From the NCBI GenBank assembly GCA_022695795.1, contig MU404086.1:1-64000 (forward strand): DNA of 64,000 nt, in the 5' to 3' direction. Under the pieces are notes generated by a model, which was given only the letters and a program-made list of their open reading frames with translations, was not told the DNA's origin and did not search any database. The translations under genes and the position numbers were made by a program. The DNA is from Biscogniauxia marginata (Eukaryota; Ascomycota; Sordariomycetes; Xylariales; Xylariaceae). Shown here piece by piece: positions 1 to 11,800 of this stretch. Each line of letters opens with the position of its first letter. Position 1 is the first letter of the stretch.

Positions 1-96
1 TTGGTTACCTTGCGCCCATTCGTTAAGTTGGTCGTAAAACACGGCCCTTTGGCATTTTGTTGTTGCCACGATGTAATATCCCCCCCCAAATTTCGT

Positions 97-119
97 CCCC
101 CCCCCCCCCCCCCCCCCCC
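97..119. repeat. poly-C run of 23 bases
   Basis: An uninterrupted run of 23 C on the + strand. Homopolymers of this length are prone to slippage and sequencing error, so the true length is uncertain. Confidence 0.9.
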
Positions 120-1363
120 TTTTTCCTTCTGTCTACCTATATTTTCGGCCTAAATCTAGTCTTCTTTCCCTATACAGGTAGGTAATCATATACACACACC
201 ACCCTTCCTGTATGCTATACTATAAAAAGAAGGCTCGACGTAAGAGAAAAAGGGGGGTCTAGGGAGGAAACTAAGAAATAACTCCGTCTCTTGTTGTTTT
301 CTGTTTCACTTTTTCTGGGGAAAGGAGAAGAGGGGGTGGAGGAGGCAAGTCAACTCGGTGTAATTCTCGATGTAGGCAAAGATAATTAAAGAGAGAAAAC
401 TGGTGTCACTAATACGTACGAAGCATACTGGTGAATGACCAATTGGATGGCAATGGATATGGATTGCGTGTGTTGCACGTGTAAGAAGGAAAAGGATGAA
501 AGGTACATACCTAGGTACCTACCTCTTCACTCCTCTTTCTAGGTACCTCTCCACATACCTACACACTCTCTCCAAGTTATTAGTATAAACGAAACCGGGA
601 TTCAGAAATCGCGGGACACGGAGATCCCGCCGCCCCTTCCCTTCCTTCCCGGCCGGCATTCCCAGTCCTCCCATCCATCCCCATCTATATACCCTTCCCC
701 CTCCCCCCTGTATGTACTACTCCTTTCTCCGGGTCCCCCCTTCCTTCTCTGGGACTTTGATGACTGGCGGTTATACAGTATGTTTTATATAATCTATCTA
801 TAGAATGTACTTTACCTATGTGCATGGATGATGTAATCGAGAAGGCATAAAAAATAAAAATAAAAGGGCAAAAAGTAGAAGACACTTTGTTTTATTTGGA
901 TGTGTTCTTACGCGTGGCGCAGAAGGGAAGAAGAAAAAAAGAACCTACCTGGGAAGGGAGGAGGGTTGAATTCCTCCCGTCCCTTTCGGAACTTTCGAAA
1001 ATAGATACCTAAGGACTTATAAAGTTATTACAAGGTACCTACCTACCTACCTATGTAGCTACATGTAGTATCAATCACTTGAAAAAAAAAATTAAAATAA
1101 AAAGCTACTAATTATTCTTAAACCCATATTACATAATCTTCAAAAGGGAGAAAGAGGTCCGAAAGCGAGAGAAAGAATTGGGGGGGACCAATCCCATGTA
1201 CACAATACCTACCTAGTTATTCTTCTTCTTCGGTTCGCAAAGCCGAATGATATGTATGACCCAAGGTACAAAGTATAATAATAAATTTATTTGGTAGAGT
1301 AGTAGGTACATACATACATACATTCATTCGTAGGTAGGGAGAGCCAAAACAAGGGCGCGAGAA

Positions 1364-1380
1364 AGAGAGAGAGAGAGAGA
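1364..1380. repeat. GA dinucleotide repeat
   Basis: Perfect alternating AG over about 17 bases, inside a purine-rich stretch beginning near 1359. Confidence 0.85.
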
Positions 1381-1730
1381 CAGGTCTGTGGCTCTCTAGA
1401 TAGTTACCTTATAAGTGGGGGGCTTGCAGCAGCGATCTTTTTCTCTTGTTTCTTACTTACCTTAGGTACTTTTACCACTACGGAAATGTCGTTTCTCTCT
1501 CCTTTCCCCAATCTTGGCATCTTTTTTTCTTTTCTTTTCTTTTTTTGGTTCTTGTGGTGTACCTTGTACATAGACTCCCAAGACTTTTCTTTGCGACACG
1601 GAGAAAATATGTAGTGTGGGTATTGATTGTTATGGGCATGCGTTGTCTAACCCTGTCCATCTATTCTCTCTCTCTCTCCCGCTTCGTATCCTAGTTCCCT
1701 CCGTATGGCCCTTTCACCACCCCCATATGT

Positions 1731-1748
1731 CACACACACACACACACA
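1731..1748. repeat. CA dinucleotide repeat
   Basis: Nine CA units in a row in intergenic DNA. Confidence 0.85.
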
Positions 1749-2748
1749 GACAAGCACGAGCCGACACAATAGGCCAATAGCAGGTGATGGGCGCCGCGGG
1801 GAAAAAAGGGTACAAGAATAGAAGTGATTTTCAATCGCGCCAATACCGTAAGGTTAGATTAAGTCTCACCAGGTGTCAATGAAGTTTTGGGCTTCGTTTT
1901 GCTTTTGTTTGGGGAATTTTTATATCGACCATTAGATTACAGAGGCAGTAGCGAACGTAAAGTGTCTCAGCCGAGCGAGCCTTCTAGGGCCTTCAACTCG
2001 GAGGACTAGTGCTCTGCCTTCGGGGGGTATATGCGTGGCATGGCTAATAGTACAAGGCGGCCTTCCTCTCCCTCATCTGTTCTCGCTCTTCCGTGACCCT
2101 TTTCCTCCGTGAAGAAGCTCTTACCATGACCCTGATGCATGGTCGGTAGACATAACCCGGTTGTGTCTTCATAGTATAAAGCGAATGCATGTTGATGTCG
2201 AACCCAGCTCCCCCTCCGGTTGTTTCCCGCTGCCCCGAACGCCGTTTGTGAGGGTATCTCCTCGCAAGAAAAGAAAACATAGCAACCACAAAATTCCCTA
2301 GATGTGTTGATTGTAACCAGAACCCCCGTGTGGTGGAGGCAAAGCCACGAGCGATGGTTGCGAGAAGACTCGAAAATGCCGTCAAATGATCTTCCCCAAC
2401 CCAAATCTATAGGCACATCCATGTTCCCATCGCTTCAAACAATTATCGATATTGCTTAAAAAAATCGCAGCGTAAACAGATGATTTCGACCATATGATAA
2501 TGATGCCTTCGATACTCGCACATAAAACCCCACAGCCACCAACCCTCTTTTTTTTTTTAACGCGTCGGGTAGAAATAAAAACACAATATGCTGGCGGCTA
2601 GTCTCCTCTAAAAAAACACGAGACTAGTTGGCGTGACTTGACATGAGGTATCCACATAACAGTTGTCGTAACGGGATCTAAAATCGTAATTGTTTGTTTT
2701 CTGCGCAGAATTGCACGTATCGTATCATTAAACCCGCGAAGCCGCATC

Positions 2749-4025
2749 TTAGTCAGAATGATCGTCGTGGTGATCTTCTGATCCAGCGTCGGATTTGGCG
2801 TCATTCTTGTGCACTTTCCGATGCCGACGCAGATTTGATACAACAGAAAAATGACGGCCGCAACCTTCAACCTCACAGCAGAACGCTATTAATCAATCAG
2901 CAACCACATCGACTTCAGCAGACTCTATCCACACTCGTGCGACTCACGCTTCTCGCCTGTATGGCTATACATATGTGTTTGTAGAGAGCTAGGCCTCGTA
3001 AAGCGCTTGTCGCAAACCTTGCATTTATGTTTCTTCTGCGTGCTAGACGATACCTTGGAACTAAATTGACCCATCATAGACTGAGGCGCGGGAGGAGGTT
3101 GAGTCATCAAATTCGGTCGAGGTAATGTTCGAGACGTAACAGATTCGATATCGGACCCCGCTGTCGAGTAATCGCTTACCGAAGAATCGACAGAGCCTGC
3201 ATAATACCCGCTACCATAATTGCTTGCCGACGAGATCGAAGAACTCGTCGAGTGTGTCGATGGGAAGCCGTACGAATCGGCCGATCCCCTTCCACGGTTG
3301 CCTGGAGGGTATATCGCGCGCGGTGTTTCCTGGCTCATCGCCAACATACCTTGACCAGCATCAAGGGCGTCGGCAAAACTCCTTCGGTCGTCGGGCTGGT
3401 GGATGCCTCTGCGATCTATGTCAACCAATGGATTCTGGTGAGAACGAAGCATATCGCCTGAGCCAGGATCGATTATGGGAACTGAGGAGACGGGCGACTG
3501 TGAATACCTTCGGTTGTCGGCCTCGGGTGCGAGAGCAAATGTCGAGCGCATGGGGGCTGGCGCGTAGCCGGATACGGAATCATAGGAATTGGGGGACGCG
3601 GAGTATGTCGCATTAACCGGGGACGGCGCCGTCGCGGTGGCGTACGACGGCTCCCCGTACGCGGCAGACGTGGTCTGCATTCGGTTCAGGTTTAGAAGAT
3701 CTTGGGGCATATTGAGTAAGTCTTGTTGTCTATAGCCGTCCGCGATGAGAGTGCTACCTGCTGAAGAAGCCGTCACCGGGATGCTCCCGTACGACGCCAT
3801 TGAGGCACTGGTGTTGGGGCCTGGCCTGCCGGCGTGGTGCTTGGCCATGGAATCGAGGCTGCTCAGGTTGGCATTGAGCCCCTGGGAGTACATGCCCTGC
3901 TGGCCATGCTGGCCAGTCGAGCCCGAGGCCCACGGGTTGGTAAAATGCGGAGGGTTCGAGTAGGAAGACATGTGGTCGAAGTTGAGGGCCCCGAATCGTG
4001 GTTGATTGTCAAGAGTCATAGTCAT
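2749..4025 (-). CDS. C2H2 zinc-finger transcription factor, FlbC-like
   Basis: Two exons on the minus strand, 4025-2948 and 2885-2749, are joined across a 62-nt intron (2886-2947, donor GTGAGT, acceptor AATAG), giving 404 residues. The intron falls just after the finger linker HTGEK, and the join restores HTGEKPF in frame. Finger 1 uses C335, C338, H351 and H355. Finger 2 is C363-x4-C368 with H381 and H385. The protein ends in a short acidic, His-rich tail. The long N-terminal part is Ser/Pro/Tyr/Gln-rich and probably disordered, as in activation regions. Two C-terminal fingers containing KRFTRPSSLQTH and GRHFSVVSNLRRH resemble Aspergillus FlbC, a nuclear regulator of conidiation; that assignment is from memory. 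The start at 4025 (ATGACTATG) was chosen for its context. The frame stays open to another ATG at 4121, which would add 32 residues. Confidence 0.85.
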
Positions 4026-5250
4026 CTTCGACGGAATATAGTAAACAAAGTGGCCAGGTTGGAAAGTGAAGCTTTCCAACACCGCAATTCGACTTCGTGG
4101 TGGTTGCTGAGGGAGGTGCAAAATAAAATAAAAAGTTAAACAAAGTCCCCGGTAGTGTTCGCTGATCAGATGCGGGATCCCGAATGGGATAGATTCATGT
4201 CACCTTGCCGAGAAGGTGACTTGTCTGTCAAGGTCCAGTGAAGAAGATCCGTCGCGAGTCGCGAAGGGAGGGGATCAGCGAGCCTTAAGTGTGTTTGGCA
4301 GAAGACAGAGGAGGTATGCGACCAGGACGACCAGGAACCCCGACTGACGGACGGAGGTACAAGCTAGGAGGCCAGTCGGTACTTCTGACCAGCCAAAACC
4401 GTCTGAAGCTTAATGCTCTCCAGTAATTGGGACGGGTGGAGCAGAGGGCCTTAGGCTATCCTGGGTACCAGACCAGTGACGACGGTGAACAGACTGATCG
4501 ACAACCCCAATATCCCGTACGGAGCTAGGTCGAGGCAGCAGGGTTGGACAGTGTGGTACGGTAGGGTAGGATGTTGAACAGATTCGAGCCGGGGGGCAAC
4601 GAGTCGAAAATGATGGTGTCCAATTTGACAGCAGCCGTTTTGGGCCACAAGTGATCATGAGAATGTGGAGTTCGGTGGCTCGTTTCAAGACCGAAGAGTA
4701 GAAGATCAGCGCCGGCCAGATATCTGGGAGGTCAGATGTACGTGTGAGACGAGTACAGGCTGGCCAACGACCAGTTTTCAAGACTCGCAGATAAAACAGA
4801 CACAGCAGCCCGACCACGGGTCCCTTTGTAGTTTTTATGGGGGGTTGTCCTTCGTCTTATTTATTGTGCGAGACGATGAGACGAACAGACGGAGAGACGA
4901 GAGACGGGTGGGCGAGGCTGGCGGGAATGGTGGTATCGTGGAGGAGTATAATAGCAATTCTACTGTGTGCAGCGTAATAATAATGTTCTAGCTGTGGTTT
5001 CGAAGTGATAAGTCGGAAATGCCAGTGCCCTCCCAGCCAGGGCAGGGAGCCGGCTTTACATAAACACACAGGTGATGGAATGGGCCAGTACGTCAATTGG
5101 CAGGACTCGCAAGTGGTACTGTTGCAGCGTGGTGAGAGGGTACGAAGAGGGAGACCCGGGCTAAGGTCAGTTGGGTTAGAGTACGGAGGGAATATCAGGG
5201 TCCTCCTAACCAGAACCGAACAACGATATTGGAGGTGAGTGGGCTCGCAG
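4026..5250. promoter_or_regulatory. probable long leader/promoter of the zinc-finger gene
   Basis: No gene is recognised in the ~1.2 kb upstream (minus strand) of the zinc-finger start. It contains several short minus-strand open frames, including ones at 4410-4817 and 4451-4648, that could act as upstream ORFs in a long 5' leader. Regulators of this class often have such leaders. No specific operator was identified. Confidence 0.35.
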
Positions 5251-8200
5251 GGATCGAGTTATAATGGAGACGGGAGAAGATAAGTTTACGGAAGATACCA
5301 TGAGGTACCACAAGGAGAGGCAAGGTAGGTAGGTGACTTGGGTGATGAAAGATGGAGGAGGAGGAGGAGGAGGAGGAGGAGGCAAGGCTAGAGACATACA
5401 AAGGCAAGGAGAGGGTACTTGGGAACATGAGGTAAAGACGTCCAAGGAACCATGCACTGTAGGTACCTACTGGTAGGTATAAAGTGGAGCTGCAGGGAAC
5501 TAAGACTAGGTAATAACCATACACCCCCCCCCTTCTCCCCTCCCCCAGCACCTCAGTACCGCAGAACCCCTGATCCCTGTCGATGCACTCCCACGTAGGT
5601 ACACTATGTAACTACCTAGTATGATGTAGTAGCAGCACTAATGGGATAAATAAACAAAATGACTACCTATTCTTTTTTTTAAACAAGGCTGTTCATAGCT
5701 GACGCCACTGATGCGGAGGATTGGGGGGGGTTACCGTCACCGTCATGCAGGGTCTACCATATGCACGGATGGCGCACAACACTGAGAGACACCACACACA
5801 ACACACGGTGTTTGTTATCTGATCTCATCATCAAAAGCTGGGTCTCTTATTGTTTTCTTCGCGCCCGACGAGGTTATAGTTTCTGGGTGGTTGACTCGAC
5901 GGACCGCGGTGGGGGCCAGCGAGTGACAATTAGCAATGGGATACTTGGACCACTGGGGAAGCGTTGTTGGCAGGAGAAAGCAGTGTGTTCATTCTTCCTT
6001 TTTTTCTCTTTGGTGGGAAGGATGGGGGGACAAGTGAAGCCAACTGCATGTGGGGACCTGCCAAGACAGTATACTCTTCCTACGTCATTAATCTGTACCC
6101 GGTACATTAGCGAGGACCAGGGTTGCACAGCATCCCTGCTCGCGTTGAACCGCAGGACTAGCCAAGTACCGGTACTTCTCTTCGGCGTATGTACCTCCCA
6201 GTTCCTCTGCTGAGAAGAAGAAAAGAGGTTGCTCAGTTCAGCAATGAATCGAGTCCTTCCTTCACATTGGAGATATATAAAATTCCATCCATTCTGTAAT
6301 CATGTCGGGCATGGACTCCACTATCTGATTTTCTGACCTCTCGCACAAGATCTAAGTGTAAAGTAAATACGACCATGGGCATTACATCTGTACACACGAA
6401 CTCTCTACATCAGGAGCATCGCACGAGAACCAACCCAACCACTGACTCGATTTTCAAAGGCATTTCCGCACGACTCGGTCGTCATAGGAATGTCAATAAA
6501 ATAGCCACGAACCAAGGCTCTAAAACTATGTCGTCGGGATGAAACCGTGGGTTACAGATATGACGATGTTTTCGAGCCAGCCAGCAGCCAGCGTTTCTCT
6601 CCCCTTTCCCGTAATAAAAAGAGTAATAATGACGATAATAAGCAGCGCGCTCGCGAGCGTGTTGCTGACGTCGTTGGCTGCGAGCCCCGACGGTGAGCAA
6701 GGTCGCGGAATGACAGATGAGAAGACTTCGGTCATGACGAAGAGGAGCCTTGTCCTGCGCTTCCCTGGTTCCTTTCTCTGGTTCCCTTCTTGGCTCCCGG
6801 CTTATCCCTGAGTGGGTGCCGCAAATTGTAATCCTGTCCCAGGCTGACTTAGACCTCTATTCCCCCGGTTTTCGAGCCCAGTTTATTACCGAGACTGCTT
6901 TTAACCTAATCTCTAGCAATTCCCCTCAAGTGAGGTGCGATGCGCCCGAACCAAAGGCCGTGGAAATAACACTCAATCCTGCTTCCTGCGTCCACAGGCT
7001 AAAGCTGGCCTTCTTCTGGGCGTCGAAGGGGACCAGATGATTGAAGGAGGCTCTCCAATGTACCGATACCACCTCTCAATTAAGTCGTCTCTTGGCGACA
7101 ACGGGGGGATGGGGACCTACACTACGAGCAAGACGGTTTTCGTCATTATTGTTCAGTACGCGCACCCAGGTTGCGCAGTCGAAGGATTTTAAGGTGTCTG
7201 GAAATCAGCAATGATTGGTGTGGCGCTTCATTAGTCGGGCACTGCGTCTGCGGGAATAATGAAATGTAGTGTGTGTGTACAGCGCACTACAAGGCCGCAC
7301 AACCGCAATTTTTTTTTCTCCTTCTCCCGTCTTTTCTTTTCCCCATTTCCAATGGTTGGTGTTCTTGGCAACCTCCTATGGCGGGGATAAGACAATGAGA
7401 ATTGGGAGGGCCGCACGATTGCATACCGCTATAGTCAATAGCCCGGAGTAGCAGGTAGCGCATAGGACATGGTGACCCTGGGAGGTCAGTGTCAAATCAG
7501 GGACCTACCTAAGAAGTTTCTGCAACGCCGTCTGTAGGGCCTACGCCTTTATGCCTAGGGCACCGTGGGAAAGGGGAAAACCCCCATCCCGGTTGGTGCG
7601 CGTTACTACCTTGTTCTCGAAGGGAACACCCCGCGAAGAAGCTTCCAATGAGCGTTACTTGGAGAGTTGAACTACATTACCTAGTGTACCGGTGCTGAAG
7701 TATACTAAAGTCGACGACGTTCCAAAGTCGTTGCTTGATCGAAAGCCATGGCGCGCGCCGGACAAACCTTCGGTGGTTTACAGCAATGAGCCGGAACATT
7801 GAATCAGCCACCGCGGAATCAACGTCTTGCCTTGTCTTGACTGGGACATGACTCTGCTGGCAGTATGTCTCAGTATAACGGAATGGATACGATGCGTGGT
7901 GATGGAGATATGTGAGCGAGCTAGGTAATAGTTTCTCCAATATCATATGACAGGCTAGAGCTGATATCAACCAGCGACTTCACGTCGCACAGAATCACAT
8001 GGTTGATGGCTCGGCGGGACTAGAGGCTCAAAATTGGCCGTAGTTTAATGAGCTTAATCTAGATCTCTTGCTGACCTCTCTCCGGATGACCTCATCGTCG
8101 AGAGCTTCGTCTACCTATACAGCTTCTATACTACCATGTTCGTGTAGTTACGCTGGCAAATTTCGTGCCGGTGGAGTTGAGGCTTGGCGTTCATCTCCCT

Positions 8201-8321
8201 CCGAAGCCTTTCCATCGCTGACCATTCCGTTTTAGATTTGCATTATACAGTTCTGGGCCTACCTATATAACGAGATCCGGGACCATGCTCCCCCTATCCC
8301 CTTCTGGTAAGCCGTCGCATG
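5251..8321. other. intergenic, no supported gene
   Basis: A stretch of mixed composition with a GGA repeat (5354-5382), GGTA tracts near 5320-5480 and 5595, and only short, mutually overlapping open frames. The longest, 5761-6213 on +, has 150 codons but shows no motif, signal peptide or homology that I recognise. Confidence 0.5.
5354..5382. repeat. GGA trinucleotide repeat
   Basis: About nine to ten GGA units in intergenic DNA. Read on the minus strand it gives the CCT run that inflates Pro/Ser-rich chance ORFs here. Confidence 0.85.
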
Positions 8322-8765
8322 CTACGGGCGACGGATGTCCTTCCTGGGAAAGACGGGTTTCCAAAATGATTTATCTCCTTGGTCTGCCTGTTTCTCCCAC
8401 CGAGACAGATAGGGCTGGTGGCTGGCCGCTTGGCCCTCGACAAAGCGCACGCAGGTCAGAAACGCCAGGTAGTCAGTCTGAAGATACTGATTGATATCGG
8501 TTCTCCTTAGTAATGAACCCCGGCAGTTCACGTAGATTCCCGAGCGATGATGGCGACGATCATCGACATGCCAACGGGCATTTGCCAAAGCCACTGGTCC
8601 ACTTGATGTACGTCGATGCGTCTGCGGCTTAAGTACAATTCTTTGTGCTTCCCGAGCTTGCCAAGTTTGCTTGTCATCCTTCGTCGCCCAGTCTTTCCGA
8701 TCTTCCAGAAGCTCATCAATGATGTCGATTTTAAGATTTTCTCCCGTGGGATCTGTAATGGGCAT
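8322..8765 (-). CDS. possible small hypothetical protein or gene remnant
   Basis: A minus-strand frame of 147 codons, ATG at 8765 and stop at 8322. The composition is protein-like: charged, Trp-containing, with an acidic helix-like start (IDIIDELLEDRKDW). I recognise no family, domain or targeting signal. A CATTACAG acceptor-like site lies just after the ATG (exon would begin at 8752), so this could instead be the last exon of a spliced gene whose first exon lies near 8780-8890. No neighbouring gene supports it. It could be a lineage-specific gene, a decayed gene or chance. Confidence 0.25.
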   Translation of the reverse strand: MPITDPTGENLKIDIIDELLEDRKDWATKDDKQTWQAREAQRIVLKPQTHRRTSSGPVALANARWHVDDRRHHRSGIYVNCRGSLLRRTDINQYLQTDYLAFLTCVRFVEGQAASHQPYLSRWEKQADQGDKSFWKPVFPRKDIRRP

Positions 8766-8899
8766 GTGTGGATGTCAAATTGCACAGGGAGTTGCTGACA
8801 GGCGTGGATAGCTAGCGATCCAGTCACAAGTGGTGGTCGACAAGCTGCCAAGGGACATGGGTCTGTCTCAGATTCGACCGGCATTCCCCATCTTCATCA

Positions 8900-11800
8900 C
8901 AGACCGTTGCTAGCAGCTGTCTGTCGATCATATCCATTTTAAGACGCTGATGGCGTCGCTAGCGCAGCTTATTTTCTTCCCCCTTGCCAACCATCTGTCC
9001 AGACAGGCTCCCTCTTCTCTTTGTCGACCGACAAGCATCCCCCCATAGCAATAAAAGCTTATCTTTCGCCATTAAGAACTACGGTACTCTTCCGAGGGCC
9101 CATAGCCTCACGATCGTGACTCTCGAGTTCAGCACGGGTTGGCTTCTTGATTATAACGAGAGGAAACCAACCGCGAAGCGTGCAAAACGGTAGGGAGTTC
9201 AACAACACCACCGGGTAACCGAGTACTTTGCAGCAGTTAAAGGGTTAATTAATATGTGCAACTCGCCCTACGGATTAAAGTTAATTAGGTCGTCAACAGG
9301 CTTGCCTCGTCTTGGCGAGACGCTGGGAAAGGGGGGGCGCTCTTCTTCCAGCTTGGGGTGTTGCTGTGCTAGAGGAGGCAGTTCAACACCACACCAATGG
9401 CAGAAACCTAATCTTCGTATCCGTTTTTGACGGCGCCCACTTTACTATCCCGGCTGATGAGGCAAGGAAATCAAAATTGGTCGCCGACCAAAGTGACGAA
9501 CATGTCATTCGTAAAATCCCCTACTGGGTGATATTATTCTCGACCCCCAACGCGCTACGACAACGCAAGGGTTCGAGTATGCAGAGTTTGATTGCAGCTT
9601 TCGATTGTGCCAAATAGCTCCATTTCGGCTATTTCCTTAGTAAAGTGACGAGATCTCACAACCATGCTCTCTCTCTCGCAGACACATGCCCGACTCCGGA
9701 CTGAAGAGACATGGGCCACATCAAATAAACACTTTGACGCCGGGTGAACTAAATCCATCTACTTTAGCGTATGACAAGTGCCGCGACTCCTATTTCAGCC
9801 ACAGCCTACAATAGACTGCATCATTCAGGAATAACCATCCCCCATGTCGGCTATCGTATAGGTATACCAGGCACCAGAACTATTGAGTGGATGAGAAGAC
9901 CGTTGGAGAGGCACTATTTCCCAGACGTCGGCTCACGATACTTCCGGCCCTGCGGAGGAGGTTTGTAGCTGTTTGACCCCCTTGTCGGGAACGATCACGA
10001 CATGTACTCTGCGACGGCGATAAGAGACGCCTCCATAATTATCATCCGGCAGTATACCTAAGGCTTGCTCTATCTACCTATACACACACACATATACGCT
10101 GTAGGTATATCAATGAAAAGGTCCAACATCTAGTCCGTACTGCTGCAGCTAACGGAATGTATCTCTGGGCGAGCAGCGATACCCTGCAGAGCCAATTACG
10201 GGGTAATGAATTAATAGGTCCCAACTCCGGGGATTTCTTACTAAAACTTGACATCCGGACGGTCAAATATCCGGGTGAGCTAAACTACAATCGACTCGTC
10301 GTTGTGACGGCTTCAAAACCTCGACGGCCGGACTCATGGAGCTAACTCTTCAACTGTTTCTAGCTGCGTCCTCCGTTTCTTTTTTAGAAAGTTATTTTTA
10401 TTATCAGCATTGTTATTTGGCCGTAGAAGCTCCGACAAATAATTAATATCAATTATTACTACATACATCACACTATTAGCATTTCCTTTTGGTTAGTTTT
10501 CAGCACTTTTATAGTGTTTCAAGCCGTTGATGCAACTATTCAGTGTGGTTTCCTCATAAACCTAATTTAGATTATTATATGACTATTGGGGGACCACGTC
10601 CACGCCCGGGTTGACTACTTCGGTAATAAGTGGCTGTCAAATTATGAATAGTATCGTGACCAACCTAACCTTGCATTTGGAGTTACTTGCCTGCCAATAT
10701 CACGCGCTCTGTAATCCCTTTTTTCCTCTCGCTCTCTCTCTCTTTCAAGTCGGCTAGGTTAGTATGATAGCATTTGTACTCATGTGAAAAAAGTCATGAA
10801 GCAACAGCCCTGTGTCGTACGACGCTCACGCCACCGCGTTTTGTAGTCACCGCGTTTTCCATGTGGAAAGGATACTACGATTCGTTTCTAGCCTTGTCGA
10901 CAGGTCAAGGCCCCCTCCCCCCTCCCTCGTACCTTAGATAACAACCACCTAAGTTCTTCCTCATGCAAAAGTTATGGGCAGACAAGAGGATCTGAACACC
11001 CCTTGCAAGCTTGTCATCGTCTGTGGATTCTATAATGTCAGCAACGCTTTGCCACGTGTATACCTGTTGACGCTGTTGTTATAGAAAACCTCGTTCCTGA
11101 ACCCAACCACCTATTCGGTTTAACTTCGTAACAGTGATGCCCGCTGCTAACACGCATCTGGAGGTATAATCCTCTTAAGATTGTCACTAGTGATATAGAA
11201 TCTTACCATATACTTCCCTGTGGCTTATGAAATTAGGTACGTATCCCGACACGCAAGTCGAACTTATCATTGGTGGCTAACCACCTTCGCCTCAACCTAT
11301 TTTCTTAACTTGGCCGGACTCTCGACAAGAGATCCCTCCCAAGCAATCAACAACCTCATTCGTAGGCTTGCTTGACTCCGAATCTAGAACATAACCGGGT
11401 TGGGTCTGCTAGCATGGCACAGTTGGATTTCTGATACAAGAATCGCCGGGGAAGTATAACAAAACAGATAAGCCGCGTAGTAGGATGAAGGAGCAGTGTT
11501 GCCTTAGGTAGATTCGCCTTCGAGAAGAGTTGAATGCTTGTTCGTAAACCCCCAAACCCATCCTACTTGGCAGTAGCCTTCCTATTCCAAATACACAGAC
11601 CTGGGATGATTGATGCCTCCAGTAATACCGCCGTCTCGTACATTAGCTTTTCACGACCTTATAAAATCAAATAATTTTCAACAGTCAGACCCTCGTAGAA
11701 TCTTCAAGGGGCAAGAAATCAAAGTGTTGTGCCGTAGTGAATTACATATCGCTCGATGCGAGGGTTACTCCCCTCTTCGAGGACCTCGAAGGTTATCAAA

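Larger units (their letters stand above)
1..2748. other. AT-rich intergenic DNA with microsatellites; right part probably the 3' UTR of the zinc-finger gene
   Basis: No convincing gene is seen. The stretch is full of simple repeats: a run of 23 C at 97-119, GA repeats near 1364-1380, CA repeats at 1731-1748, and many TACC/GGTA tetranucleotide tracts (about 505-560, 1035-1060 and 1300-1340). The 500-700 bases before 2749 probably hold the 3' UTR of the minus-strand zinc-finger gene. Open frames of 60-138 codons here overlap one another in several frames and look like chance. Confidence 0.6.

Noticed and set aside
2006..2422. 138- and 113-codon minus-strand ORFs in two overlapping frames
   Set aside because: They overlap each other in different frames and lie in the likely 3' UTR of the zinc-finger gene; no motif.
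5761..6213. 150-codon plus-strand ORF beginning with ATG
   Set aside because: Its length is notable, but the composition shows no domain, signal or membrane pattern, and there are no splice or context clues. A few chance ORFs of this size are plausible in 64 kb.
9312..9617. 101-codon plus-strand ORF
   Set aside because: No motif, no support from splice signals or neighbours; considered chance.
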